DNA of 64,000 nt, from contig JAOTOM010005150.1 in assembly GCA_034440615.1 (NCBI GenBank), forward strand, positions 349,501-413,500. Direction: 5' to 3'. This DNA comes from Ashinkailepas kermadecensis (taxonomy: Eukaryota > Arthropoda > Thecostraca > Neolepadidae). This document shows positions 11,346 to 22,655 of the stretch, in pieces. The position numbers and the translations under genes were made by a program. Under the pieces are notes generated by a model. It had not been told where the DNA came from. It was given only the letters and a program-made list of their open reading frames with translations, and did no database searches. Numbering within the stretch: the stretch's first letter is position 1; each line of letters opens with the position of its first letter.

Positions 11346-12600
11346 TGGTAAAACCTGATACTGTTGGTAAAGTACCATGCCCACATCAAATTCGAAACTC
11401 TGTCGGGCCAACGGCGTTACGACGTCAATCATGGTCCAACCCCTCTCAGCCACATTAGGCTATAAATGTGGTCGAGATGGTTTGCAGAACCTTCTGAACC
11501 ACATTGGGTTGTCCTAGCCTAACTTGACATAACTTAGCCTGACTTCCTTTTTTATGACATTTTTTCAGTTTCGTTTTTATCCTCGAACATTTCAAGCTAA
11601 ATATCCGACGTAACTGACCCATCTCAACAACTTTTGTTGCCTTTTGGAGGTAAAATTAACTTGTGAACAATTTAAACTGCAATAATTCTATAGTTTATTC
11701 AATTTGCCATGACTAAGACAAAAACTCTCCTTTGAAAACTTTGGTAACCTTTGATCTGATCCAGGATCACAAAAGTCCAAACCCAAATAATTTGGCATAT
11801 ACCTAAAATAAATTGTAATAGTTGCTGAGTGAAGATTGGTCCTGTCAGCAAGCAAGAAATTTAGTTTTAAAAATTGTACCCTTGGAACTAGCACAAAATA
11901 TAGAAAAGTAAAAGCCTAATAGGTGCAGGTATGTTCTTTTTTTCATATGGTAGATATTGACATCACACAGGATTACACAAATAGAAACCTTACACAGTTA
12001 TGACATGTTCAATCATTTTGTGGAGGTTTCATAATGATCAGATAGGTATGTAGCTTCTAAGATTAGTCATGTCTGCATGCCAAAAAAGAGCTTTAGTAAA
12101 TAATTTCATCCTAATTATGGCAGTCCAGTCACCCAAATTTAAACTACATGCACTTGGCACACTTGGTAAACCATGCACATTTAACAAATTCCTCATTCCT
12201 TGATTAGACATAGTGGTCCCTCTTGTCTGTTTACCTTCCTCCTCATTACACATTGACATAGGTACAGAGCATGAGCAGGCTATATCTAAAACTGTACAGG
12301 CCATTTAGGAAAAAATAAGTTGTTAATCACAAGAAAAGCTACTACACTTGATGGAGAAGCATAGCACATATCTTCCCACAAAAACATTTCGTTGGCAACT
12401 ATCAACGAAATTTTGAATGTTCCTTATATATTTAACTGGTATATTTCACTGGTATACATATTTCACATCGTTCGCCGCCAGGTGTCAAGGTGGAAACACG
12501 TCTGTGTGGAGCTCCTGCTTTCCAGATAAGTTGTTACAGAACCAGGCAGTATCCTAGGCTTAACTGTGGATAGGTATTTAGCAATTGCTTCTGTGCATAT
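11346..12600. other. No gene recognised
   Basis: AT-rich spacer. The section from about 12450 may be the 5' untranslated part of the LINE that follows, but I cannot place its 5' end. Confidence 0.4.
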
Positions 12601-12949
12601 ATTTGCATAGTTTTATCTCATCAGTTTCTTTTTTAGCAAGCAGATTATAATATTTAGAACTAGAGACACTGCCCAGCGCCATTTTGTCCATTCTGTCTGT
12701 CTTTGTCTAGTGTGTCAGTGTTTTCAGCCATTTATTGCATTTTTGGCAGTTATTCAGCAAGTGGTTTCTTCTTTCTTTAAAACCACAGTCTACTTTCTGC
12801 ACAGTGATTACCTTGTAAGTGCTGCATAGTTAGGAACTAGCATACACCTAAGCTTTGTCGGTTATTTCGCTCTGCTCTGTTATTTGGTAAATCATTTTGC
12901 AGTAAGTTACTTTTCAATCTCAATCTAGGAATAAGCTGCAGCCTTTAGG

Positions 12950-13875
12950 ATGGTTACTACCAGGATGCAGGCACTAGAGGATGAGGTTAGGGCCCTTAAG
13001 GCAGAGCTTTACAAGCTCAAAGCTTCCCTTGCTTCACAGGGCAGGCCAGCAAGTAAGGGGCAGTCTGTAGCAGGGTCATCCTATTTCCAGGTGGTCACAG
13101 GCCACCAGGTAACTGTAGCTTCCCCTGCTGTGGAGGTGGCAGGGAGGTCTGAAGAGAGAAGTGTTCCTAGTGAACAGAATATTTATAGTTGTAGCTCACA
13201 GGAGGGGCAGTGGTTTAAAGTCAGGGGGTGGAGGATTTGGATGCGTGAGCCTAAGCAAGGAGGCAGTGAGTGGCAGGTGGTAGGTGGTAGGAGTGGGAAG
13301 CAACCTAGTGAAGCAGCTCAACAGGCAGGAGTAGTAACATCCAATAGGTTCCAGGCATTGGAGGACTGCCCCCAGGATAGTGATAGCAGCAAGGAGAAAG
13401 TGCTAGTCGTAGGAGACTCTCGTGTGCTGCATTTAGATAGGGTATTCTGTCAAGGTCGGAGAGGTAGGAGGTGCATCACCAGGCCTGGTCCCAGTGGTCG
13501 CACAGGCCACCAGTGAAAACCAGTGTAGTACAGTTATAGTGCAGGTAGGAGTGAACAACATAGGTCCTGCTAGGAGTGAGGAGCTGATGCAGGACTACAG
13601 GGCCCTTCTGGCCACCCTGAAGCAAAGCAATAGCAGAGTTATTGTGACAGCTATTCTGCCTAGGGCTGGAGTCTCCCCATGAGTGGAGCTCTAGGGCACT
13701 GGCAGCCAATGCCAGGGTAGGTAGGCTTTGCAATGAGTTAGGTTTGACTTTTGTTGACAAGTGGTGCAGGTTTTATGGCTCATCTGACCTCTATCAGAGG
13801 GGTGGCCTGCACTTCTCCGAGAAGGGGGTGCAAGTGTTAGGCAAAGTATATGAACATGTCCTTCAGGGAAACTAG
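12950..13875 (+). pseudogene. LINE ORF1 with coiled coil and SGNH-esterase-like domain, frameshifted
   Basis: The first frame opens with a short coiled-coil-like segment (MQALEDEVRALKAELYKLKA) and later reads KVLVVGDSRVLHLDRVF, resembling block I of SGNH/GDSL hydrolases with the serine in GDSR. The reading moves to a second frame near 13500 (VIVQVGVNNIG, the GxND-like block III). It moves to a third near 13684, which carries GGLHFSEKG, the block V histidine, and ends at TAG 13873-13875. CR1 elements of vertebrates are known to have an esterase-like ORF1, which supports the family call. Two frameshifts inactivate this copy. The role of the esterase in retrotransposition is not settled. Confidence 0.75.
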
Positions 13876-13883
13876 ATAATGGG

Positions 13884-16800
13884 GTGGGGAGGGAAGAATT
13901 GGCATTGCCATCTCAGGGATATGCCAATAGTGACAGCATAGGCAATAGAACCTCACAGTCAGCAAATAGGGGTTGCAGTAGATCAAGGGGGCAGAGTGGT
14001 AGCTCATCCAGAGATGATAGAGCTACTCAACATGAAAAAGCCAAAGAGGGTCATGGAACTTTTGTTAAGTGTATGATGCTTAATGCTCAGAGCATTCGAT
14101 CCAAATTTGATGAGTTCAAGTGTTATGTTGCTGAGGAGAAACCAGATTTTGTTTGCATTACTGAGGCATGGGTCAGTGAGGGGTATTTTGGGGATAACTT
14201 GCAGGACTATGAGATCCAGGGATACAATATGTTTTCATGCAATAGGGGTCCAGCAGTGAAAGGGGGTGGTGTAATGCTGTATGTGAATAGCTTATACAGT
14301 TCCCAAAAAGTAGCAGATGGGGTAAAAAATGTGTCTGTGGAGTCCATTTGGCTTGATGTTGCTGTCGGAAAAGGCAACAGCAATAAACTGAGGATAGGAG
14401 CTTTGTATCGATCAGGAACCTTGCCACATTCTCAGCAACTGGAGCTCGATAAAGTGATTTGTGAGGAAATCAGTAGAAACTTTCAGAGGAAATGCCTTAT
14501 TCTTGGTGGCTTTAATCTAAAATGATATGAAAATGTTGGTGTTGCCTCCCCATCATGTAAACTGTTTAGGAAATGCCTTGAAGAGGACTTGTTCTTACAC
14601 CAGTTTGTAACGGAACCAACCAGGCAGGGCTCATTCTTGGACCTTGTCTTCTCAGATATATGTGATTTAGTTCAAGACTTGACTGTAGGAGAAACTCTGG
14701 GAAGAAGTGACCATAATATAGTAAGATTCAAGGCACAGGTAGCAGGGATAATCAAGGATAATTTGGCAAAGATTCCAAATTTTAACAGTGCAGACTTTGA
14801 CTGCATGAGAGAGGCTTTAAGTGCCATAAAATGGGAAGAAAAATTATTTGATTTAAATGCCTGTGAAATGTGGGAAAAGTTCAAATCTTACTTGAGGGAA
14901 ATTCAGATTAGACATGTCCCCCAAAAGCAAAGGCGCAAAGGAAGGGTAGGAAAGCCAGCATGGCTTACACCAGATGTGATGAAAGCAATTAAGGCTAAGA
15001 AAGATGCATTTAGAGTATTTGAGGAAGCTTCAAATATCGTAAATCTAAGGTCGTATCAAAAATCTAGAGATGCTGTGAAGCAGAAAATCAGAGCAGCAAA
15101 GAGAGCAAAAGAATTGGATTTGGCTAGGAACTGTAATGGGGACAGTAAAAAGTTCTTTAGTTTCTACAAGCTAAGTAAAGTTTCAAGCACAATTGGTCCA
15201 CTGGAAGTAAATGGGACTATATTGAGCGAGGATGGTGAGATGGTTGAGGAGCTGAGCAAGCAGTTTAAATCAGTGTTTACAGTGGAGGATGTGACTAATC
15301 TGCCAACCGTGAACCACAGTCCAATGACATGTGATCAGATACACGATGTTGATTTCATTGATAGTGATAATGTTTTCAATTATATCAGAAAAATAAAGCC
15401 AAACAAGGCAGCAGGACCTGATGGAATTTATGCTAGGGTATTGCAGGAAGCTGAAAAGGAAGTGGCAATTCCACTTAGTATAATATTTTGTAGATCAGTT
15501 TCACAAAATGAAATTCCTACAGATTGGAAACGGGCAAATGTAGTTCCTATTTTCAAGAAAGGAGAAAGAGGGAAAGTTGAAAACTATAGGCCAGTAAGCC
15601 TCACATCCCTAGTCTGCAAGGTACTCGAATCAATTATCAAGGATATAATAGTTAGTTTTCTGGAAGGAAACAGATTGATTCAAGATACTCAACATGGGTT
15701 TAGAAAAGGGCGATCGTGTCTCACAAATCTCTTGGACTTTTTGAATTTTGCTACAGAACAATTTGATCAGGGAAATCAGGTTGATGTAGCATATTTTGAC
15801 ATTAGTAAGGCCTTTGACAAGGTACCCCATAGACGGTTAATGATGCAGCTTCAGGTCCATGATATTGCAGGTAGCATCATAAAATGGATAGAGTTGTGGC
15901 TTTCAGATAGACAGCAGAGAATGATGCTAAATGGTACAAAGTCATCATGGCAAAATGTTCTTAGTGGAGTACCCCAGGGGTCGGTACTGGGGCCACTATT
16001 GTTCATTATATATGTGAATAGCATTGAATGTGGCCTAAGCAGTAAGGTTTTGAAATTTGCGGATGATTTGAAGATCTTTAGGGCAATAACAGGGCACAAT
16101 GAGCAGGTTTTGCTGCAGAAAGACTTAGACGAGCTAGTGAAGTGGTCCGAAAAATGGCAAATGAAGTTTAATTTTGATAAGTGCAAAGTCATGCATGTAG
16201 GTAGGCAGCATATGAAGGCTCCATACTTGATGGGTGGCCAAGTACTATCTGTGACTCAGCAGGAGAAGGACTTAGGTGTTATTTTGAACACAAAATTGGG
16301 GGCATCAGAACAGACCAAAGAAGCCAGGAAGAAGGCACTAAGAATGCTTGGGGCAATACAGAGGAATGTGTCATACAAAAGTGAGGAGGTCATCAGGAAG
16401 CTTTACTGTGCATATGTCAGGCCACATTTTGAATACTGTATCCAAGCTTGGTCCCCTAGTTATGAGAAAGATTGTTGGCTTTTAGAGAGAATACAAAAGA
16501 GGGCAACAAAAATGGTAAATGATATTGGCAACCTGGCATATGAGGAAAGATTGAAGAAATTGAATATGTTTTCACTTAGATATAGAAGGCTGAGAGGAGA
16601 TCTCATCGAGGTTTTTAAATTTGTTCATGGTCAGGAACAGGGATATCTCAGGGAAATGTTTGAATTTAACAGAAATGATGCAATTAGAGGTCATCAATTC
16701 AAAATTAAAGTTAATCACAGCAGGACAAGGTTAAGACAGTCTTTCTTCACCAACAGGGTAGTAGAACACTGAAACCAGCTGCCAGGAACCATTGTCAGTA

Positions 16801-16886
16801 GCAACACACTGAACATCGTTAAAAACGGCATAGACAATCATTATAAGAATAGGGGGCTTGTTTTTCTGTATTCCAGGGAGGGTTGA
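13884..16886 (+). pseudogene. LINE ORF2: endonuclease/reverse transcriptase with two nonsense codons
   Basis: One frame runs from about 13884 to TGA at 16884-16886 with two internal stops: TGA 14523-14525, and TGA 16770-16772 where the intact sister element has Trp (DQWNGLP). The apurinic-like endonuclease comes first (LNAQSIRSKFDE, ITEAWV, then a SDHNIVRF motif). The reverse transcriptase follows: FDISKAFDKVPHRRL, GVPQGSVLGPLLF and the catalytic FADD. A C-terminal region of CR1 type (RRLRGDLIEVFKFV) closes it. The endonuclease motif normally read as GDFN is GGFN here, losing a conserved aspartate just before the first stop. The protein would copy RNA at nicked target DNA if it were intact. 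Confidence 0.85.
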
Positions 16887-16915
16887 TCGACAGGGAGGAG
16901 TTGGGAGTTGAGAGG

Positions 16916-17300
16916 AGTTTGAAATTGTTGAGTGTGTTATGCAATAGCAAGTGAGTCTCTTATTAAGTCTAAACGCTTTATAACTTTATATAGGGTGTAC
17001 CTAGCAGTGGATTCAGCACCTTCCTTCGGGATGTGATACTGATGAGATTGTCTATGGTAGCACAATGGGTATGATGGGAGGAGTTTGTAATTGTTGAGTG
17101 TATTATGCAATAGCAAGTGAGTCTCTTATTAAGTCTGAACGCTTTATGAATTTGTGTGGGGTGTGCCTAGCAGTGGATTCGGCACCTTCCTTCGGGATGT
17201 GATGCTGATGAGATTGTCTATGGTGGCACGATGGGTGTGATGGGAGGAGCTTGTGAGTGTTGAGGGTGTTATGCGGTAGCAAGTGAGTGGTGCTAGATAG
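16916..17300 (+). repeat. 166-bp tandem duplication in the LINE 3' untranslated region
   Basis: The block from GTTGAGTGT through GGATGTGATxCTGATGAGAT to GATGGGAGGAG is present twice, and a third partial copy begins at about 17250. The sister LINE has a single copy, so this is a local expansion in this element. Confidence 0.75.
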
Positions 17301-17446
17301 GCTGGGATATATAGCTTCCTAGGAACTTGGGATAAGGGATTGATTGGGGTGGGAGTATGTACATTCCTAGTACCTTTTCTAGATAGGCTTAACCCAGATG
17401 GGCCCCTGTGGCTCTTATTAAGCCTTAATACTTTATGACTTTATTT

Positions 17447-18331
17447 ATGGTGCCTGTGTATGGCCTTGGTTGGTGCATAGGCCTCCTGCCCATGCCATAA
17501 ATCTAAATAGGCTTTTAAAAAAAAAAACTCTATGCAAGACAAAAATTGATGGAACAGATGAAAATAATAGCACACAGCCTCAGAGCAAGTCATTTTTTTC
17601 TGAAAAAGACATCAAAATAGCTTTAAAATCTATATATATATATATACAATCCATTTCAACCCTCACCGACAAACTTGACGGTAGTGTACAGGTGACGGCT
17701 CGCAGATCTGCACACACCACAAAGAAATTCAGCCAATCAGCAGCTAAGGATCGGAATATATGACGCATTTTAAGACACAAACGGGCACATCATTTGCCAT
17801 CTGGCAAACGACGATCGTCTGGTGCAAGTCGCGGCCAGATACCTGCCAGTTGAACTAGAGATGAGTGAAGTTGCCGTTTGTTAACGTAGGCTGAAAGTTA
17901 ATTGTCGTCGTTTATGCTATTATTTATTTTTCATTTTTTTAAATTCTCAATCTGTTCAGTTAAGAAAAATGTGTCCTATATGAAACAGGTATCACCGTTT
18001 GAACTACTATTCGTTTACATTTTCTACTTAACATTCTTTTATGTCCGGTCGCTCTATCTCGGAGAACGGAGTGGTCTGGCAACATAGCAAATTTCCGCTG
18101 TAAAACCGGCTATTGATGCCACCACCTGGCAACACATCGTGATAATCAGCACAGCTTCGTCTCTCATAACTCATAGGAGCAATGAGCTTTCCTTTCACTG
18201 TTGATTTCAGTACAAGGCTAGCCATATGAAGAATAAAAAATACTTCACACTTCCCCGCAGCTCAGAGCAACCTACCTACACAGATAATTCCCTATGTAAT
18301 ACAAATCCACCTCCACTACTGCACACACCAG
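17447..18331. other. No gene recognised; contains TIR-like motif near 18083-18110
   Basis: AT-rich spacer with a short (TA)n run near 17630. CAAATTTCCGCTGTAAAACC near 18088 is the reverse complement of the motif at 9279 and 53955. No coding sequence is seen. Confidence 0.45.
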
Positions 18332-18395
18332 ATGGGTGCTAAATAATCACAATTTTTGGTTGAAGCTCCATAAAACCCAAATAACTAACTAACCA
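18332..18395 (+). repeat. SINE family B, 5'-truncated copy with target duplication
   Basis: It ends in AAAACCCAAATAACTAACTA, the tail shared by the family B fragments. The ten bases CACACACCAG occur on both sides (18322-18331 and 18396-18405), as expected of a retroposed insertion. Confidence 0.65.
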
Positions 18396-18405
18396 CACAC
18401 ACCAG

Positions 18406-20540
18406 TGAAATGTGATGGCCGTGCACAATGCAAAGGATCAGTCAAGGTCTTCCTTGAACTAGTAGATAACTTTTATGGATAACAACCAACTCATGCTGAT
18501 TATTGATTGATGTTATGATACAATTTATCCATTTATGCAAGGAGTGCAATTTATCTGTTTATGCAAGGAGAGGTGTATTACTATGCATTTTCACTAGCAA
18601 TCAGTTACAGCAGTTTTATGTGAAGAAAATTACACTGGAGTGGTTCGTAGTGGGCTTCTACTGGGAACATTTTGCATCTGGAAAGGTTCTGGAAGACACA
18701 TGTTAAATAGCTGCCAATTTGAATCTGAATTTGGCATGTGTAAGCATTATTATTAAGTCTTAAATTGGAGAAGTCTGGTTTTCTTTTCACATTTTTAATT
18801 GTAGTATACTATAGCCTTTGCTTCAAGGAAGTACAGGAAATAAATATAGTGTAACTCAGCGGAATAATAAACTCAAACCAGTAAATTTGCAGTTTATGGT
18901 AATTTATGATTTCTTGGATTATCTAATAAAATGTTTATGTATGTGCTGAACATGACATGACCACTCATTTCCTCTGTAAATGCATACTTTTCAGCTGGGG
19001 GGAAAAATAACACCAAAAAAAGGCTAGGAGTTGGGTAATATTGCACAAATAGTAAAGTTCAAATTAAATAAAAAGATGTGACATAACCTAACCTAACCTT
19101 CCATACAAGAAATTACATTTTTAATGGAAAATTCCCAAGCAATTATTTTTTTGCAAAAACATTTCAAACGAAAAGAAACCTGGCCTAGCTTAACCCTAAC
19201 TGATGCTACCCTGAGCTGTTTTTGAAAAAAACAAAATTTTGTATGTATTTTTTTTTAATTTTTCTAGCTTGCAACAAAACCTTAACCTAACTTAACCAAT
19301 CCTAACTAATTTGTATTCTTCATGGAGGTAAAATGTGTGTAAAACTTGTCTCATGGTTACCTTAGACTGCAATAATACCCTCTGACCTGGAAGCAATGAG
19401 TATGTATGAATTTATGCAAATTTCCAGGGCTGATGATTGTCAGAGTAGGGTTTTTTTTTCTTGATAGCATAATTGTGCTGTGTTCAAGCCTGCTCAACTC
19501 ATTCCATCCTGTCTCAATCTATCTTGGAAAAGGGCTGTTAAACAAATTCCAGTTTATCTTATCTTACCATAATACCCAAGTAGCATATTTTATGGTTACT
19601 CTAGTTAATTATACTTACTTTAGGTTAATATTTGATCCAAGCTCAACTTGCTGTATGACCAATGCAGTTGATGTGCCCCTAAGCCCAACAAACTCAAATC
19701 AAAACTGACTGAAGCAATCACCTCCAAAGATGATGTTGGGAATGTATTTTACATTTTGATGTGTGTTCACTTCTAAAAGTATCAAGTTAACAATTCAATT
19801 TTTAATACTTAAATGTATCAACCTCAACCCCTTTGGACTACAAGTACCTGATGAAGCTATTTACAACCACTTTATGTGTGATATTTGTATTAGCTGATAT
19901 TATGCTCCCACCATACCTTTTACCATCGAGTAAAACACAATATTCATGTGAGCTCGTCTTGTGCCCCCTCATAATTCCTTCTACCACTGAGTAGGCAATC
20001 ACCTGATTCTATTGTTCACATCATCCACACCTTTCAGACAGATGTGGTACATTGACTTGTTTCATGAGCCATATGCTGGAGCCATTTGTATATAGAACAG
20101 ATTTGTGACTGGCATGCTGCAGTTCTATAGTAGCTTTCTCCATCATATCCCATCCAATTTTTCCATTCTGCTAAATTCTTCAGATCTGATTTTCTGAAAC
20201 ATGTGACTTTTATGTCAGGCGAGCTTTCCACTAAAGTCCTGGCTTCTTTGTGTGATTGGTTTGTTGGTATGTTTTAATGCATATTGATGTAATGTATTAA
20301 TGCATGGTGTGATGTTTCTATATTTATATGTCTGGCCAGTTTTATCCCGTAAAAACCTGTTTTAGCCAGCTATAACCAGTCAAAGCTAGTGTTCTGAGAA
20401 AGCTAAGTTCATCCAGTTTTTGTCAATTATGACAGGGATGCAACAGGACAACCTCAAATTCCACTAATTCCACCTGAATGATATGATTTACATTTGGTGG
20501 GATCGTATGACTATATATTTACTCTTCCACTTTGTTTGGG
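18406..20540. other. No gene recognised; AT-rich spacer with CCTAA-type words
   Basis: At about 18955-19100 there is a reverse-orientation copy of an AT-rich interspersed repeat also present at 40700-41130 and 50040-50600; it includes CCACTCATTTCCTCTGTAAA and CCTAACCTAACCTTCC. The rest has no coding signature. Confidence 0.5.
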
Positions 20541-20592
20541 GTATGGCTTTGGGTCATGCGCCCTTTAAACCCAAATAACAACAACAACAACT
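20541..20592 (+). repeat. SINE family B, short 3' fragment
   Basis: GGTCATGCGCCCTTTAAACC followed by CAAATAACAACAACAAC matches the 3' end and tail of family B copies. The head is missing. Confidence 0.5.
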
Positions 20593-20742
20593 CTTTCTGT
20601 GAAACAATTGTGTTCTGGTGTACAATGGTGTTACAAACTGCTTGGGTAGCTTAGACAGCTGTTTTAAAGATAGTTTTGGAGCCACCCATGTAAATTCAAA
20701 GGTGCTTGTTGATACATGTTTATTTTTTTAATGCATAGTTGT

Positions 20743-20953
<211 letters not shown>

Positions 20954-21254
20954 GTGTATAATAATGATAATAATAATACAGATAATAACGATAGTAAGAA
21001 GAAATGTTTGAATGCGTAATTTTCCGTGAATGCATCAGTGCAGAATGCTATGGTGTTTTTGTTTCTTATTGGAAATGGATGGCCAAAATAACTGCTTCCA
21101 TGGCACCATGACCGCTGGCGCTGAATTGTTCCTTGTTTAGCAGACGTTTGTACTGCACACACATCCAGATCAACTGGAACTGGCAGTCGGCTCCACCTCC
21201 AGCACAGGGAGCGGATACAGCGGCCGGTAGCAGTGCTTAGCACTCGGTGCTACA

Positions 21255-22655
21255 ATGTCGTTGCACGAGCCAGACCAGGGAAACCTGTCGGTGGAGATCG
21301 TGTCCTCCGACACCACCGACACCACCACCTTCTACCACGTGCGGGTGTCGGTGGCCGATCTGCATTGGACCGTGGAGCGGCGCTATTCCGCTTTTGCCGA
21401 CCTCAACGCCCAGCTGCTCTCCGAGAAGCTGATCCCTCTCGACCTGCTGCCTGGGAAGAAGATCCTCGGCAACCGCGATCCAGCGTTCGTGGACAGGCGG
21501 CGCGCCGAACTGGACGCCTACATCCGCCGCGTGGTGCAGCTGCTGCAGGTGAACGCTCCCGATTCGCTGGCCAAGTTTCTGGAGCTGGAGTCGTACGACA
21601 TCGGCTGGATGTTGCGTCGGCAGGCGTTCACCTGTTTTGTGCACGAGGCGGCGTACGTCAGCGGCCAGCGGCAGCTGCAGATGACTCCCATGGAGGTGCA
21701 GGGTCTGACGGGGCTGGTGGCCGACGGCCGTGCCGACTCATTCTTTCACGAGAACAGGCTGAGCACGCCGCCGGCGCAGCTGGTGGACGTGGCCTCGCGC
21801 ACGCCCAGCCTGCGCGTGCAGGGCTCCTGGCAGCCGCTGGCGCGCAGCAACATCCGGCCGCACACGTACGCCTTCTCCCTGGAGCTGTTCCGGTCGCTGC
21901 GCAAGCTGTCGCTGCACGACGTACCCGCGTCGTCGCTGACGTCGCTGGCGGGCCTGCGTGACCGGCTGGTGGAGCTGAGCGTGAGCGGCGGTGCCGTGCG
22001 GGAGCCGCGCGCCGTGCTGCTCAGCGGCCAGGTGCACGGCGAGTCGGCCGACGGCGCCGGCGTGCGGTGGCCGCGCCTGGTGCGGCTGGCGCTGTCCGAC
22101 AACCACGTGTCCGCCGTGGACGAGAGGACCGCGGCACTGGTGCCGCGACTGGCCGAGCTGGACGTCAGCACCAACGCCGTGGAGCAGGTGGGCTGCCTGA
22201 CGGCGCTGCCCGACCTGCACCGGGTCAACTTCTCCAACAACTGCCTCGTCCGCCTGCCCAGCCTGCACACGCGACTGGGGAACGTGGCGCACCTGCAGCT
22301 GTCGCAGAACCGGATCAGCTCGCTGGAGCCGTTCTCGCGCCTGCTGTCGCTGGTGCAGCTCGACCTGAGCTTCAACCGGGTGTCCGACGTGGAGGAGTTT
22401 GGTAAGCTGCGCGGCCTGCCCCTGCTGGAGGACGTCAGTCTGGTGGGCAACCCGGTGACCACTGGCATCGACTACCGAGCTCGCGCGCTGGAGCGGATCG
22501 GGCCGCGCGCGCTGCACGTGACGCTGGACAACGAGCAGAGCTCGCAGGCCGAGCTGGACCGAGTGCTGGTGATGCAGGCGCTGCGAACCGCTCGCGACGG
22601 CGGACCCCAGTTCCTGCGTCTGGGCTGGCAGGGTCGCGTGGTGACCATCGTCTGA
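21255..22655 (+). CDS. Nischarin-like protein (PX domain plus leucine-rich repeats)
   Basis: A 466-residue single-exon frame that matches nischarin in order and spacing. A PX domain spans roughly residues 8-115 (basic-Tyr motif ERRYSAFADL at 41-50; LLPGKKILG at 64-72, the phosphoinositide-binding loop). A middle region follows, then about six leucine-rich repeats at roughly 270-420 (LVRLALSDNHVSAVDE, VAHLQLSQNRISSLE, LVQLDLSFNRVSDVEEF). The LRR cap reads EDVSLVGNPV and is followed by an acidic LDNEQSSQAELDRV stretch equivalent to the end of the LRR region in vertebrate nischarin. Vertebrate nischarin binds the integrin alpha-5 tail and PAK/LIMK at endosomes and restrains cell migration. The long C-terminal part of the vertebrate protein is absent, so this is a short form. 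Third codon positions are very GC-rich against AT-rich surroundings. The absence of introns is odd; a retrocopy is possible but no poly-A tail or flanking repeat is seen. The start is the first ATG, nine codons before the PX fold begins. Confidence 0.88.
   Translation: MSLHEPDQGNLSVEIVSSDTTDTTTFYHVRVSVADLHWTVERRYSAFADLNAQLLSEKLIPLDLLPGKKILGNRDPAFVDRRRAELDAYIRRVVQLLQVNAPDSLAKFLELESYDIGWMLRRQAFTCFVHEAAYVSGQRQLQMTPMEVQGLTGLVADGRADSFFHENRLSTPPAQLVDVASRTPSLRVQGSWQPLARSNIRPHTYAFSLELFRSLRKLSLHDVPASSLTSLAGLRDRLVELSVSGGAVREPRAVLLSGQVHGESADGAGVRWPRLVRLALSDNHVSAVDERTAALVPRLAELDVSTNAVEQVGCLTALPDLHRVNFSNNCLVRLPSLHTRLGNVAHLQLSQNRISSLEPFSRLLSLVQLDLSFNRVSDVEEFGKLRGLPLLEDVSLVGNPVTTGIDYRARALERIGPRALHVTLDNEQSSQAELDRVLVMQALRTARDGGPQFLRLGWQGRVVTIV

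Larger units (their letters stand above)
12600..17446 (+). mobile_element. CR1-like LINE retrotransposon, near full length, inactive
   Basis: A non-LTR retrotransposon with ORF1 (12950-13875), ORF2 (13884-16886) and a 3' untranslated region ending in CTTAATACTTTATGACTT near 17446. The last 120 bases match the 3' end of the second LINE at 42740-45825 (opposite strand) almost base for base, and both end in a short ACTTTATG-type tail, so they belong to one family. The 5' limit is uncertain. The 3' untranslated region contains a 166-bp tandem duplication. ORF1 has two frameshifts and ORF2 two in-frame TGA codons, so this copy is defective. Confidence 0.85.
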
